Positions 1 to 8,478 of a stretch of DNA of 64,000 bases are shown in pieces. The notes under the pieces were generated by a model, which searched no databases, was not told the origin of the DNA, and saw nothing but the letters and a program-made list of their open reading frames with translations. The stretch lies in contig NZ_JBHSKT010000008.1 in assembly GCF_042657365.1 (NCBI RefSeq), forward strand, positions 133,768 through 197,767, in the 5' to 3' direction. The position numbers were made by a program, and so were the translations under genes. Positions within the stretch are counted from its first letter, which is position 1, and the number at the start of each line of letters is the position of its first letter. This stretch comes from Adhaeribacter_A terreus. Lineage in GTDB: Bacteria; Bacteroidota; Bacteroidia; Cytophagales; Hymenobacteraceae.

Positions 1-1
1 G

Positions 2-55
2 AGTGCCTTGATGATTGTAGCCACTAAACTGGTTTTGGAGAGCAGAAAATGGTAG
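2..55 (+). CDS. gldF: GldF, C-terminal end (partial)
   Basis: The first bases encode an open C-terminal tail (SALMIVATKLVLESRKW, then TAG at 53-55) entering from the left edge. It overlaps the gldG start by 7 nt, as expected for gldF, the membrane permease of the GldFG ABC transporter of gliding bacteria, which normally sits directly upstream of gldG. Only 17 residues are visible, so the name rests on position, on the hydrophobic-then-basic tail and on the overlap. Confidence 0.6.
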   Translation, partial: SALMIVATKLVLESRKW

Positions 56-1746
56 CAGAAAACACCAAAAAAGTCCGTAACCGGAAAACCCACGAAATTA
101 TCCGGTTCTTTATTCTGGCTGGTATCATTGTATTACTGAACGTACTGGCCACGCAGGTTTTCTACCGTTTAGATCTTACCGAAGATCAGCGGTACAGCAT
201 TTCCCCGGCTTCTAAAAAACTGCTGAAAAACCTCGACGATGTGGTTTATGTAGAAGTTTACCTGGAAGGCGAATTCCCGGCGGGTTTCAAGCGTTTACAG
301 AGTTCTATTAAAGAAAAGCTCGACGAGTTCCGCATTTATTCCGGCCAGAATATTCAGTACAAATTCGTAGACCCAAGTGCCAGCCCCGACGCTAAAGCTC
401 GCAACGAATTCTATATGCAGCTGGCTAAAAAAGGCCTGCAGCCAACCAACCTGAATGCCATGGAAGGCGATAAACGCGTGGAGAAGATCATTTTTCCGGG
501 CGCGATCGTTTCTTACAAAGGCAAGGAAATTCCGGTTTTATTGCTGAAAGGAAACCAGGCTGCAACGCCTGAGCAACGCCTCAACCAAAGCGTGGAAGGG
601 GTGGAGTACGAACTTGCTTCGGCCATCCGCAAGCTTACCGTTAAAAAACGTAAAAAAATTGCTTTTCTGGAAGGCCACGGCGAACTGAACGTGCTGGAAG
701 TTTCGAGCCTGATGAACGCGCTGAGCGAATATTACGACGTAGACCGCGTAGACCTGACCACCAGAAATACGCTGGAAGATTTCGATGCTATTGTTTTGGC
801 CAAACCAACTGAACGTTTTGGCGAACCCGATAAATTCAAGATCGACCAGTTCCTGGTGAAAGGCGGCAACGTGTTTTTGTTGTATGACCCGATGAATATC
901 AGCCTCGACAGCATTGGCGAGAAAGGCACTTTTTCCTTTCCGTACAATACCAATTTAGACGATCTGTTTTTCCGTTTCGGTTTCCGGATGAACGGCGACA
1001 TGATCCAGGATCTGAGCTCAGGCTTTATTCCGATGGTGGTTGGTTTTGTAGGCAATCAGCCGCAAACGCAAATGACACCGTGGCGCTATTTCCCACTCAT
1101 TAATAATTTCAGCAAGCATCCGGTCACCAAAAATCTTGATGCCGTTTACACCAAATTCGTAAGCACCATCGACACCGTTAAAGCGGATGGCATCCGGAAA
1201 ACGCCTCTGATGTTTACCTCGCGTTATTCCCGCATTTTGCCGGCTCCTGTACGGGTTAATTTCAACGAAGCCCGCTTAGATGTAAATCCGAGGGTGTTTA
1301 CCAAAGGTCCGCTGCCTGTAGCTTATATCCTGGAAGGTTCTTTCCGCTCACTATACAAAAACCGTTTGGCGCCTGAAAAACAGCAGCAGGTCGGTTTCGT
1401 GGAAGTTGGCAAGCCGGGTAAGCTGGTTATTGTTTCCGACGGCGACCTGATCAGAAACGACATTAATAAAAAGACTAATACGCCTTTAGAACTGGGTTAC
1501 GACCGTTTTGCCGGCGTTCAATTCGGTAATAAGGAATTTGCCATGAACGCGCTTGATTATATGCTCGATGAAAGCGGCCTGATCGTGGTGCGTACCAAAG
1601 AAATTGTATTGCGTCCGCTGGATAAAGTAAAGCTGAAAGAAGAACGCACCCGCTGGCAGCTCATTAATATTGTGCTTCCACTTATGTTGTTAGGTCTTTA
1701 TGGCATCGTAAGATTCTACCTGCGCAAACGCAAATACGCCAGATAA
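49..1746 (+). CDS. gldG: GldG, gliding-motility ABC transporter substrate-binding-like protein
   Basis: The 565-residue protein has an N-terminal membrane segment (about 18-40), a long extracytoplasmic region of the GldG/DUF4350-like type and a C-terminal membrane segment (about 537-557) followed by a basic tail, which is the usual GldG architecture and length. GldG works with GldF and the ATPase GldA in an ABC complex linked to gliding in Flavobacterium; in species where it is dispensable its exact substrate is unknown. The ATG at 49 overlaps the end of gldF, so the two are translationally coupled. A palindromic terminator-like hairpin follows the gene. Confidence 0.93.
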   Translation: MVAENTKKVRNRKTHEIIRFFILAGIIVLLNVLATQVFYRLDLTEDQRYSISPASKKLLKNLDDVVYVEVYLEGEFPAGFKRLQSSIKEKLDEFRIYSGQNIQYKFVDPSASPDAKARNEFYMQLAKKGLQPTNLNAMEGDKRVEKIIFPGAIVSYKGKEIPVLLLKGNQAATPEQRLNQSVEGVEYELASAIRKLTVKKRKKIAFLEGHGELNVLEVSSLMNALSEYYDVDRVDLTTRNTLEDFDAIVLAKPTERFGEPDKFKIDQFLVKGGNVFLLYDPMNISLDSIGEKGTFSFPYNTNLDDLFFRFGFRMNGDMIQDLSSGFIPMVVGFVGNQPQTQMTPWRYFPLINNFSKHPVTKNLDAVYTKFVSTIDTVKADGIRKTPLMFTSRYSRILPAPVRVNFNEARLDVNPRVFTKGPLPVAYILEGSFRSLYKNRLAPEKQQQVGFVEVGKPGKLVIVSDGDLIRNDINKKTNTPLELGYDRFAGVQFGNKEFAMNALDYMLDESGLIVVRTKEIVLRPLDKVKLKEERTRWQLINIVLPLMLLGLYGIVRFYLRKRKYAR

Positions 1747-1754
1747 GAATTTTT

Positions 1755-1789
1755 AAAACCTCACAGGTCTCTTAGACCTGTGAGGTTTA
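1755..1789. terminator. Palindromic hairpin after gldG
   Basis: Arms AAACCTCACAGG and CCTGTGAGGTTT flank a short loop, with A and T runs on both sides, so it can act as an intrinsic terminator on either strand. The same arm sequence recurs after the GT61 gene at 35831-35863, which points to a dispersed palindromic repeat used as terminator. Confidence 0.7.
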
Positions 1790-1803
1790 TTTAGTTTAGT
1801 TTT

Positions 1804-1838
1804 TAGTCCCCCTTTGGAGGGGGTAGGGGGAGGACAAG
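1804..1838. repeat. CCCCCT/AGGGGG-type intergenic repeat
   Basis: A GTCCCCCT...GGAGGGGGTAGGGGGAGGA block. Closely related blocks lie at 15373-15407, 31221-31254, 52176-52211 and 61563-61597, all outside genes. Confidence 0.75.
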
Positions 1839-1867
1839 TGTTGAAACTTTACGACCTTTAGAGAAAA

Positions 1868-1896
1868 AAAACGCTATACTTTTCGGCCTGAAAACT
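1868..1896 (+). repeat. 29-bp bipartite dispersed motif
   Basis: AAAACGCTA, a 14-nt spacer, then AAAACT. It is a full match to the motif described in the findings and sits between gldG and the DUF4340 gene. Confidence 0.75.
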
Positions 1897-1933
1897 AATG
1901 TGCCGGCATAGTATTTTAAGAAATACTGAAAAT

Positions 1934-2884
1934 ATGAAATCGAAGAATACCCTGCTTTTAGTTGTGCTTTTGGTACTGGTTGGTGCAGCTGCTTATTTTT
2001 TCACCAATAAAGGCAGCGAAAAATCTACCTTAAATTCCAAAGAAACTGCTTTTACCGTAACCGACACCGCTTCTGTAGATAAAATTTTTATTGCTGCTAA
2101 AACTGGCGCAAGCAACACCTTAACCCGGCAGAAGAACGGCCGCTGGCTTTTAAACGATAAATATGAAGCCCGACAGGATAAAATAAACTCCTTGCTCGCA
2201 ACCATGCACCGCATGGAAGTAAAACGCCCTGCCGATAAAGCTTCCCGCAACCTGGCTATCCGCGATTTTGCAACGTTGGGTAAGAAAGTAGAAGTGTACC
2301 AGCATGGCGAATTGAGCAAGGTTTTTTACGTAGGCCAAACCACTGACGATAACTTAGGCACTTACTTCATCATGGAAGGTTCCGAAAATCCGTATGTGCT
2401 ACATATTCCCGGGTTCAACGGTTTCATCAATACCCGCTTCGACATTGCGGAAGCTAACTGGCGCAGCGTACCGGTTTTCCGCAGCAATGCGCAGAGTATT
2501 CAGGAACTAAACATCGAATACGTTGGCGATCCGAAGGCTACTCTGAACATCAAACAGAACAACGATCAATATGCTATAGCCGGCCTGAAAGAAACCGACC
2601 AGGAAAACGTAAAAGCTTACCTCGATAATTACGCATTTATAAACGGCCAATATTTCCTGCCGAACCCACAGAACCGTGTTTCTGATTCGTTGGCAATAAG
2701 TAAACCCGCAGCCATTATTACCCTTACCGATTCTAACCCTGAAAAGTCCCGGACGATCAAACTGTACCCGAAAACCGAAGACTATTTGATCGCGCTGAAC
2801 GAGAAAAAGAAGGAAGTTATGTCGGTTCAGACCTATGTTTTTAACCGTTTGCTCATTCGGAAAGAAGGTCTCGGAAAAAATTAG
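1934..2884 (+). CDS. DUF4340-like membrane-anchored protein
   Basis: This 316-residue protein has an N-terminal membrane anchor (about 5-23) and an extracytoplasmic body with repeated beta-rich modules typical of DUF4340 proteins. These are regularly encoded beside GldF/GldG-like transporters and are presumed accessory parts of that transporter. I chose the ATG at 1934, which starts directly with a basic residue pair and the membrane segment; an upstream in-frame ATG at 1898 would add 12 residues unlike a signal region. The gene is on the same strand as gldG and followed by dnaN. Confidence 0.75.
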   Translation: MKSKNTLLLVVLLVLVGAAAYFFTNKGSEKSTLNSKETAFTVTDTASVDKIFIAAKTGASNTLTRQKNGRWLLNDKYEARQDKINSLLATMHRMEVKRPADKASRNLAIRDFATLGKKVEVYQHGELSKVFYVGQTTDDNLGTYFIMEGSENPYVLHIPGFNGFINTRFDIAEANWRSVPVFRSNAQSIQELNIEYVGDPKATLNIKQNNDQYAIAGLKETDQENVKAYLDNYAFINGQYFLPNPQNRVSDSLAISKPAAIITLTDSNPEKSRTIKLYPKTEDYLIALNEKKKEVMSVQTYVFNRLLIRKEGLGKN

Positions 2885-2925
2885 CCAGTTACCATAAAAT
2901 TCGTAGGAAAAAAAGCATTTCTTTA

Positions 2926-2933
2926 TAACTTTG
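2926..2933 (+). promoter_or_regulatory. dnaN promoter -7 box
   Basis: TAACTTTG is an exact match to the Bacteroidota sigma-70-type TAnnTTTG element, placed 25 nt before the dnaN ATG. A -33 TTG is not clear at the expected distance. Confidence 0.6.
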
Positions 2934-2958
2934 CTTTCATTAAGATAAGACCCTGGGC

Positions 2959-4083
2959 ATGAAATTTATTGTATCTTCTTCTGCTTTACTAAAGCAACTG
3001 CAAAGCATAAACGGCGTTGTAGCCAATAATCCGGTAGTTCCAATTCTGGAAAACTTCCTCTTCGATGTGACCGATGGTTTGCTTACCATTACCGCTTCGG
3101 ACCTGGAAACTTCTATGATAACCGAAATTCCGGTAGAAGCGAAAGAGAATGGCCGCATTGCTGCGCCGGCTCGTATTCTGCTCGATACGCTTAAAAACCT
3201 GCCAGACCAGCCGGTAACCTTCACCATCGACGAAGAAACGTACACCATCGAGATCAGTTCTTCGAACGGCCGTTACAAACTTTCCGGCGAAAACGCGACC
3301 GATTTCCCGAAAGTACCACAAGTGCGCGGCGGTAATGCCATCGAAATTCCTTCCAACGCGTTGGCCCGTGCTATTAACAAAACTATCTTTGCCGTTTCTA
3401 CCGACGAACTTCGTCCGGCTATGACCGGTATTTTTGTGCAGCTGAACGAAGGCAACATTACATTTGTAGCCACCGATGGTCACCGTTTGCTGCGTTACCG
3501 CCGCAACGATGTTTCTACCGGCGAAACGACTTCGATCATCGTACCGCGCAAAGCCTTTAACTTACTGAAAGCTACTTTGCCAGCCGAGCCAACTTCGGTA
3601 AAAGTAGAGTTCAACAATGCCAACGCATTTTTCAGCTTCGATAACATCCGGATGATCTGCCGCCTCATCGATGAGCGTTTCCCGGATTATGAAAACGTTA
3701 TTCCACAGCACAATCCGAATAAATTACTCATAGATCGTTACGATCTGTTGAGCTCTGTAAAACGTATTTCTATTTATTCGAACAAAACCACCCACCAGGT
3801 TCGCCTGAAAATTACGGGTTCTGAATTAGTTATTTCTGCCGAAGATCTGGATTTCAGCAACGAAGCAAGTGAGCGTTTAAGCTGCCAGTACGAAGGCGAG
3901 GACATGGAGATCGGTTTCAACGCCAAATTCCTGATCGAAATGCTGAACAACATCGATGCCGATGAAGTGAACTTAGAACTTTCCACACCAAACCGCGCCG
4001 GTTTATTAATGCCAGCCGGAATGGATGAAAATGAAAATATCCTGATGCTGGTAATGCCGGTAATGTTGAACAACTACGTATAA
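2959..4083 (+). CDS. dnaN: DNA polymerase III subunit beta (sliding clamp)
   Basis: The 374-residue protein is full length for a bacterial beta clamp and shows the three repeated clamp domains (about 1-118, 127-245, 247-374). The start MKFIVSSSALLKQLQ and the C-terminal PVMLNNYV are typical of Bacteroidota DnaN. It forms the ring that tethers DNA polymerase III to the template. It has its own promoter at 2926 and a strong terminator at 4113-4148. It lies next to gldG and the DUF4340 gene, not beside dnaA; I saw no DnaA-box cluster, so this is not obviously the replication origin. Confidence 0.97.
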   Translation: MKFIVSSSALLKQLQSINGVVANNPVVPILENFLFDVTDGLLTITASDLETSMITEIPVEAKENGRIAAPARILLDTLKNLPDQPVTFTIDEETYTIEISSSNGRYKLSGENATDFPKVPQVRGGNAIEIPSNALARAINKTIFAVSTDELRPAMTGIFVQLNEGNITFVATDGHRLLRYRRNDVSTGETTSIIVPRKAFNLLKATLPAEPTSVKVEFNNANAFFSFDNIRMICRLIDERFPDYENVIPQHNPNKLLIDRYDLLSSVKRISIYSNKTTHQVRLKITGSELVISAEDLDFSNEASERLSCQYEGEDMEIGFNAKFLIEMLNNIDADEVNLELSTPNRAGLLMPAGMDENENILMLVMPVMLNNYV

Positions 4084-4111
4084 AAACGCTAGGGTTTCAG
4101 CCCTAAAAAGT
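4083..4111 (+). repeat. 29-bp bipartite dispersed motif
   Basis: AAAACGCTA, 14-nt spacer, AAAAGT; it begins at the last base of the dnaN stop codon and its spacer forms a small TAGGG/CCCTA hairpin. Confidence 0.75.
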
Positions 4112-4112
4112 T

Positions 4113-4148
4113 AAAAGGCCTCTGATGAAAATCGGAGGCCTTTTTTTT
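4113..4148 (+). terminator. dnaN intrinsic terminator
   Basis: AAAAGGCCTCTGAT pairs with ATCGGAGGCCTTTT (one G-U pair), followed by a T run. Confidence 0.9.
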
Positions 4149-4158
4149 ATTTAATGCT

Positions 4159-4203
4159 AACGGTTGGGCTAAACGACGGCGAAGCTGACGTTTAGGTGTG
4201 GTT
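4159..4203. repeat. Imperfect palindrome with AAC/GTT ends (attC-like)
   Basis: The segment starts AAC, ends GTT, and its arms CTAAACG and CGTTTAG pair around a GC-rich middle. It stands between the dnaN terminator and the stop codon of an AT-rich orphan lipoprotein gene. The shape recalls integron cassette recombination sites, but the flanking core boxes are not canonical and no integron integrase is present here. Confidence 0.35.
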
Positions 4204-4217
4204 GGCAATAAGTTTTT

Positions 4218-4682
4218 TTATTTTCTTAAAATGTACACAGCACCATTTCGGTTTGTTAACCTTAATTCAGTGAAACTTGCTTTTGGAGTTAAACTTATTT
4301 CATAATCGCCGTTAGAAAATGTGTTGTTAGCACCCTTATTAGTATGAATTAAGGTTATTATATTCTTATCGACCATCCATTTAATTTGCTCTTTTTTTAC
4401 ATCTGGATATATTATTTTTCCAAGTTTATTATTTTCTGGATATATTATTTCTCCTTTTCCATCATTTTTAAAACTGATAATTGGGCATACATCACAATGA
4501 ATTGCTAAACGGCCTCCCTTACTTCTTTCGTAAATCCCCCAATTCCCAAGAATCCATTGAGCAGATTCGATTTCTATTTTTGAGGTGTTAGCCTTTACAT
4601 CTTCCCTTTTACTTTTTGATTGATTATTCGCGTTGCAGCTGATTAACGCAAAGAGAATAAGGGAAATAAATTTGTTATTCAT
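4218..4682 (-). CDS. Hypothetical lipoprotein, AT-rich
   Basis: The 154-residue protein has a lipoprotein signal (MNNKFISLILFALISC, Cys16) and a mature part with an early W-x-L-G-N-W motif (around residue 43-48), which is common in small exported proteins with a lipocalin-like fold. I do not recognise the family. Its base composition is visibly poorer in G+C than its neighbours and its codon use is AT-rich, so it may be recently acquired. It faces dnaN tail to tail across a palindromic site. Confidence 0.6.
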   Translation of the reverse strand: MNNKFISLILFALISCNANNQSKSKREDVKANTSKIEIESAQWILGNWGIYERSKGGRLAIHCDVCPIISFKNDGKGEIIYPENNKLGKIIYPDVKKEQIKWMVDKNIITLIHTNKGANNTFSNGDYEISLTPKASFTELRLTNRNGAVYILRK

Positions 4683-4756
4683 TTATGATTCAAATTTGTG
4701 CCAACTATTGGATAAACAACATAACTACAGTTATCTGCCTTATATCCGTAGGTTTT

Positions 4757-5221
4757 TTACTTCCGGCTCTTATTCAATTGCTCCTCATAAACTTCGATCC
4801 AATCCTGCGGTGTCATTTTCCGGGCTAATTCAGCCAGCAATTCAAAGGGAATATTTTCAGGTTTTTTGAACCGGATGCAGCTTTTACCCATATCCAGTTT
4901 CGTTTTTACGTGTTTCGGGTATTCTGAAGTAAACCACTCAAGCAGTTCCGGGTTAGCATAAATGCCCATATGGTACACCGCAATGAAATTCTTTTGCGAT
5001 GCCAGCCCAATAAAAGGCAATGGGTCTTTGGGATTGCAATGATAGCCCGCCGGAAAGATAGCATGCGGGACTACGTAATTTATCATGCCACCAGCCATCC
5101 TTTCTTCAAAGCCATCGGGCAAATTCTCCAAAAGTGTGTTGCGAAGTCTTTCAAAGGCGGTTCTGCGTTCTGTTGGTACTTCTATCAGGTATTCCAGTGG
5201 GTTAGGGGCGGTAGATTGCAT
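4757..5221 (-). CDS. DUF1801 (YdhG-like) family protein
   Basis: This 154-residue cytosolic protein matches the DUF1801 pattern: an N-terminal helix ending in an ERMAGGMINYVVP segment (the family's 'ee...gyg/p.y' region), a central FIGLASQKNFIAVYHMG strand pair, and a C-terminal KLDMGKSCIRFKKPENIP segment. DUF1801 proteins are small, with a YdhG-like fold and no settled function. The gene stands alone, with no close partner on the same strand. Confidence 0.8.
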   Translation of the reverse strand: MQSTAPNPLEYLIEVPTERRTAFERLRNTLLENLPDGFEERMAGGMINYVVPHAIFPAGYHCNPKDPLPFIGLASQKNFIAVYHMGIYANPELLEWFTSEYPKHVKTKLDMGKSCIRFKKPENIPFELLAELARKMTPQDWIEVYEEQLNKSRK

Positions 5222-5661
5222 ATTTCTTAAAGAAAAGTTTTAAGAACTTAAGTTACAAAATGACAGCTGAAATCTACTTAACAAACCTGGATATTTATTT
5301 TTAACCTTTCGAAGAGTAAGCGTGCGTTTTCCGGCCCGGAGAAACGATTTTAGCTTAAATTTTGTTATTAAAGAGGCAGATAAGAAAATAAGAAAAATAA
5401 AAAGGGTAAATTGCCTCTTTCCGATTAAAACCGCGATCTGCACTTTTTTATTTCTTTTCCGTAAACAATCTAAATCCTTTTTCCGGAATTTTCTTTTAAT
5501 ACCGCTGGCAATTACGGCGGCATTTCATTTTATCTGCTCTAAATTAACCTGATGAAGGATAACTTTTAAAGGTTAATGTCTTGTTATTTCTCACTCCGAT
5601 TTACTGCAATGCATTAGAGCAACCTGTAGTGCCGGATTTTTTTTCACTTAAATATAAGATT
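5222..5661. other. Gene-free stretch
   Basis: About 440 bp of AT-rich sequence between the DUF1801 gene and the next gene. Short open frames exist on both strands but none has a credible start, composition or recognisable product. No repeat family or RNA structure was seen here. Confidence 0.5.
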
Positions 5662-6057
5662 ATGCTTAAAACTCAAAAACAACATCAGGAATTTAATGCC
5701 ATGGCCGAACAGGTAATTCAATACGCTGAAAAATCTGGTTACCAGGAAATTAAAGCCGATTTCGTTGGCTATGAAAGTCCGGCATCGCTTACAATGGTGA
5801 ATAAAGAAATTACCTTCACGCCAGATTTTACTGCCCAACGCGACGGCAAGAAGTTCTATTTTGAATTGGTTGTTAAAAATACCGATGAGTCCGATAACCG
5901 TAAACTGATCAGTAAATGGAAAGCGTTGGAAGCAATCGCCAAAATTAAAGGCGGTTTTCTGCAGTTATTTGTACCGAACGGTTGCTTTAAATTTGCCACC
6001 GCTTTAGTAAAAGATAATGGAATTGAAGCAAAATTGGTAAAACTACAAACCAGATAA
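5662..6057 (+). CDS. Hypothetical protein, possible nuclease-like fold
   Basis: The 131-residue protein starts at the ATG at 5662 (MLKTQKQHQE); the open frame extends 27 residues further upstream but that part looks non-coding. A central segment reads TPDF, then about 15 residues later FYFELVVKN, with strands either side, vaguely like the PD-(D/E)xK nuclease core, although the last part is E-x-x-x-K and not E-x-K. I do not recognise a family. A bipartite repeat and a bidirectional terminator follow. Confidence 0.6.
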   Translation: MLKTQKQHQEFNAMAEQVIQYAEKSGYQEIKADFVGYESPASLTMVNKEITFTPDFTAQRDGKKFYFELVVKNTDESDNRKLISKWKALEAIAKIKGGFLQLFVPNGCFKFATALVKDNGIEAKLVKLQTR

Positions 6058-6068
6058 ACCTTAAACTT

Positions 6069-6097
6069 AAGACGGTAGGGTTTTAGCCTCAAAAAGT
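6069..6097 (+). repeat. 29-bp bipartite dispersed motif
   Basis: AAGACGGTA (one mismatch), 14-nt spacer, AAAAGTC, just after the stop codon at 6057. An opposite-strand copy lies at 6137-6165. Confidence 0.7.
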
Positions 6098-6107
6098 CAT
6101 TTAACAA

Positions 6108-6136
6108 AAAAACTCCGGCAATAATGCCGGAGTTTT
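6108..6136. terminator. Bidirectional terminator
   Basis: AAACTCCGGCA pairs with TGCCGGAGTTT around an ATAA loop, with A/T runs on both sides; it separates two convergent genes. Confidence 0.85.
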
Positions 6137-6163
6137 ACTTTTTAACTGCAAATGCATAGCGTT

Positions 6164-7204
6164 TTAGCGTGCCTGCAGTTTAATATAGATCGGGAAATGA
6201 TCGGAATATCCGCCCAAATACTTTTTGCCGGCGTAGGTACGCAATGGCGCCCCGGCAAATTTTCCTTCCTTTTCCTTAATGCGCTCTTCCTGGTAAATTG
6301 TTGCCGAATTAGGAATGTAGCTTAACTTCTTATTGGTTAACAGGCTTTTACTCAGCATCATCTGGTCGATCATGTCCCATTCGCCTTTGTAGTAGTAGCT
6401 CCCTTTTTTATCTTCGGCCATTTGCGCAAAAGCGTTAAATAACTGACGGTTTGGCTCTGCTTCAGCGTTTTTATTAGCGTTTAGAATGTCGGTAATGGCT
6501 TTACTGTCAGGAGTATCGTTGAAGTCGCCCATGAGCAATAATTTTGCGTGTTGGTTCTTAATTTGTTCCTGGTCTACAATATCGCGCACAATTTTAGCAA
6601 CTGCCTCGCGTTTGGGATCGCTGATTTCAGCACCGCCTCGTTTACTCGGCCAGTGATTTACCAGAATGGTTATCGTATCGTTGTTCACAATTCCTCTTAC
6701 TTTCAATAAGTCGCGGGTTTTTTCGCTGGCATCGGGCAAGGTTACCGGCACGGCGGTTTCCTCGATCGGGCGGAAAATACCTTCTTTGTAAAATAATGCC
6801 ACATCAATGCTGCGTTCATCCGGGCCTTCAAAATGAATAACTTTATAATTCCGGGACGCTAAAGCTGGTTGTTTGGCCAGGTCTTCCAGCACTCTTCGGT
6901 TCTCTATTTCGCAAACGCCTAAAATTTCCGGACCATCGGCATCGCCCAGCTTTTCAATAACCGAAGCTAGGTTGGTCAGTTTTTGCTGATAGCGCTCCGG
7001 CGTCCAATTACTATTGCTGGCTGGCAAAAATTCTTCGTCGTCTTTATTCGGGTCGTTTTCAGTATCAAAGAGGTTTTCGAGGTTATAAAAAGCTACCGAA
7101 ATTTCTTTTGGTGCAGCGGCAGGAGTAGTGCTCGGAGTTTTCTGACAGCTAAATAAAGCAGAAGCCAGCAGACAGCCGGCCGCAAATTTTACAGGGTATT
7201 TCAT
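6164..7204 (-). CDS. Exported endonuclease/exonuclease/phosphatase-family lipoprotein
   Basis: The 346-residue protein begins with a lipoprotein signal (lipobox ending at Cys20) and has the metal-dependent EEP fold: N-terminal VAFYNLENLFD with the metal-binding Asn/Glu region, central NHWPSKRGG, MGDFNDTPDS, and C-terminal YSDHFPIYI with the catalytic Asp-His. Family members cleave phosphodiesters in nucleic acids or lipids; the substrate here is unknown. The lipid anchor places it outside the cytoplasm. An opposite-orientation bipartite repeat overlaps the last codon. Confidence 0.88.
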   Translation of the reverse strand: MKYPVKFAAGCLLASALFSCQKTPSTTPAAAPKEISVAFYNLENLFDTENDPNKDDEEFLPASNSNWTPERYQQKLTNLASVIEKLGDADGPEILGVCEIENRRVLEDLAKQPALASRNYKVIHFEGPDERSIDVALFYKEGIFRPIEETAVPVTLPDASEKTRDLLKVRGIVNNDTITILVNHWPSKRGGAEISDPKREAVAKIVRDIVDQEQIKNQHAKLLLMGDFNDTPDSKAITDILNANKNAEAEPNRQLFNAFAQMAEDKKGSYYYKGEWDMIDQMMLSKSLLTNKKLSYIPNSATIYQEERIKEKEGKFAGAPLRTYAGKKYLGGYSDHFPIYIKLQAR

Positions 7205-7269
7205 GGGTTATTTGTTTTCGGGATGCGAATATGCGAAATTTACGGCGGAATTAAATAAACGATACGATT

Positions 7270-7599
7270 ATGAAAAAATCCGAAATATATTTCAGCATTG
7301 CCCTGGACGAGAATAACGTACCTGAAGCTATTAGCTGGAGAGCTACCGATGCCGGCGAGAAAATCCATTTTGCTAAAGCCATAAACATCGCTCTTTGGGA
7401 CCGGGAACAGGCTGGAACCATGAAAATTGACCTTTGGACGAAAGATATGCCGGTAAACGAAATGAAATATTTCTGCATCGATACCATCGGTTCAATGGCC
7501 GAAAGCCTGAAAACGGCTACGAACGACGATGTAATGGTAAATAAAATGCGCGCGCTTTGTGAAGAATTATCGAAGCACGTACAGGATACCGCCGAATAA
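7270..7599 (+). CDS. gldC: GldC, gliding-motility protein
   Basis: The 109-residue protein closely fits GldC of gliding Bacteroidota: start MKKSEIYFSIALDENNVPE, central FAKAINIALWDREQAGTMKIDLWTKDMPV and a helical C terminus. GldC is a small cytosolic protein that helps gliding in Flavobacterium, probably by stabilising other Gld proteins. It is a single-gene unit here, apart from gldFG 5 kb upstream, and ends in a strong terminator. Confidence 0.92.
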   Translation: MKKSEIYFSIALDENNVPEAISWRATDAGEKIHFAKAINIALWDREQAGTMKIDLWTKDMPVNEMKYFCIDTIGSMAESLKTATNDDVMVNKMRALCEELSKHVQDTAE

Positions 7600-7626
7600 A
7601 ATGGTATCCTTTTAACGCAAAAAAGT
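7598..7626 (+). repeat. 29-bp bipartite dispersed motif
   Basis: AAAATGGTA, 14-nt spacer, AAAAGT. It starts inside the gldC stop codon and its 3' box is the left stem of the gldC terminator. Confidence 0.7.
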
Positions 7627-7656
7627 CCTTCCGCTTTTGCAGAAGGACTTTTTTTA
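7619..7656 (+). terminator. gldC terminator
   Basis: AAAAAAGTCCTTC pairs with GAAGGACTTTTTT; the A run on the left lets it serve the opposite gene as well. Confidence 0.9.
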
Positions 7657-7672
7657 TGGTATTCAGCTCAAA

Positions 7673-8233
7673 TTAACGGCTCGCAACTGCATTTTCAGTT
7701 CCAGCGGTTTCGTCATCGTCGTTATCGGCTAAGTTATCTTTTTCTACTTTAGAGGTAGCGCCTTCCAGATATCCGCCGTTGGCATAGTCCTTATCGAATT
7801 TGTAATAAGAAGGGCGGTTGCCAAAATAGGTCGAATATTGTTCGGTACTCAGCAAGTTTTCCAGCTCCTTATCGCGGTCTTTACAAACGCCTTTACAATC
7901 ATTATCGATCTGGGTTACATCGCCGCCAGCAGCCTCAATGGCCATCATCTGGTTTACTTTATCCAGGTTTATCTGGCGCAACGTACGGGCCTGATAGTTA
8001 TTCAATTTAAGATCCCTGATCATTTTATCGGTCAGGTGGTTGGCACGCTGAACCGCAGAAAGGGATTTGCGGGCAGTAGTAGCTGTAGCGCCAGATTTGG
8101 CCGCAGTTTTGGTTTCACCTGAAACTTTTTCCGAGGTTTTACCTTTTTTTGTCTCCGCGATACCGGCTTCTACTGCAATAGAATGCAAGGCAGTAGCAAA
8201 AACCAGGCTCGACATTACCAGCATCTTTTTCAT
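7673..8233 (-). CDS. Spy/CpxP-like periplasmic protein (hypothetical)
   Basis: The 186-residue protein carries a Sec signal peptide (about 1-22), then a low-complexity Lys/Ser/Thr/Ala linker (about 25-60) and a helical domain. The helical part (LTDKMIRDLKLNNYQARTL ... ELENLLSTEQYSTYF) has the pattern of LTxxQ-like Spy/CpxP helices, which in enterics buffer envelope folding stress. No enzymatic motif is visible. It is divergent from the next unit and tail to tail with gldC. Confidence 0.6.
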   Translation of the reverse strand: MKKMLVMSSLVFATALHSIAVEAGIAETKKGKTSEKVSGETKTAAKSGATATTARKSLSAVQRANHLTDKMIRDLKLNNYQARTLRQINLDKVNQMMAIEAAGGDVTQIDNDCKGVCKDRDKELENLLSTEQYSTYFGNRPSYYKFDKDYANGGYLEGATSKVEKDNLADNDDDETAGTENAVASR

Positions 8234-8424
8234 AAGTTTTTCCCTTTCTTTTCAGTGATAATTAGATTCTTAAATAGGTAAACAGCGCTTTTTTCAAAAA
8301 AGTTGACTTCCTTTATCTTTAACGAAAATAGTGCCAGCTTGGTATTGGTACTAAAGCTATAAAATAGCGGTAATTTTCGGGTATTTGTTAGATTATTTCC
8401 GGAATAAGAAATTTAAAAAAAAAT

Positions 8425-8466
8425 AAAGATCCCGGTCATGGAAATTAAGCCAAACCGGGATCTTTC
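8425..8466. terminator. Bidirectional terminator-like hairpin
   Basis: AAAGATCCCGGT and ACCGGGATCTTT pair around a 17-nt loop with flanking A and T runs, downstream of hutI on the minus strand. Confidence 0.8.
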
Positions 8467-8478
8467 TTAAGAAAAGCC

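Noticed and set aside
1..4200. Replication origin near dnaN
   Set aside because: No cluster of DnaA boxes or AT-rich unwinding region was seen, and dnaA is not adjacent; in Bacteroidota dnaN is often away from the origin.
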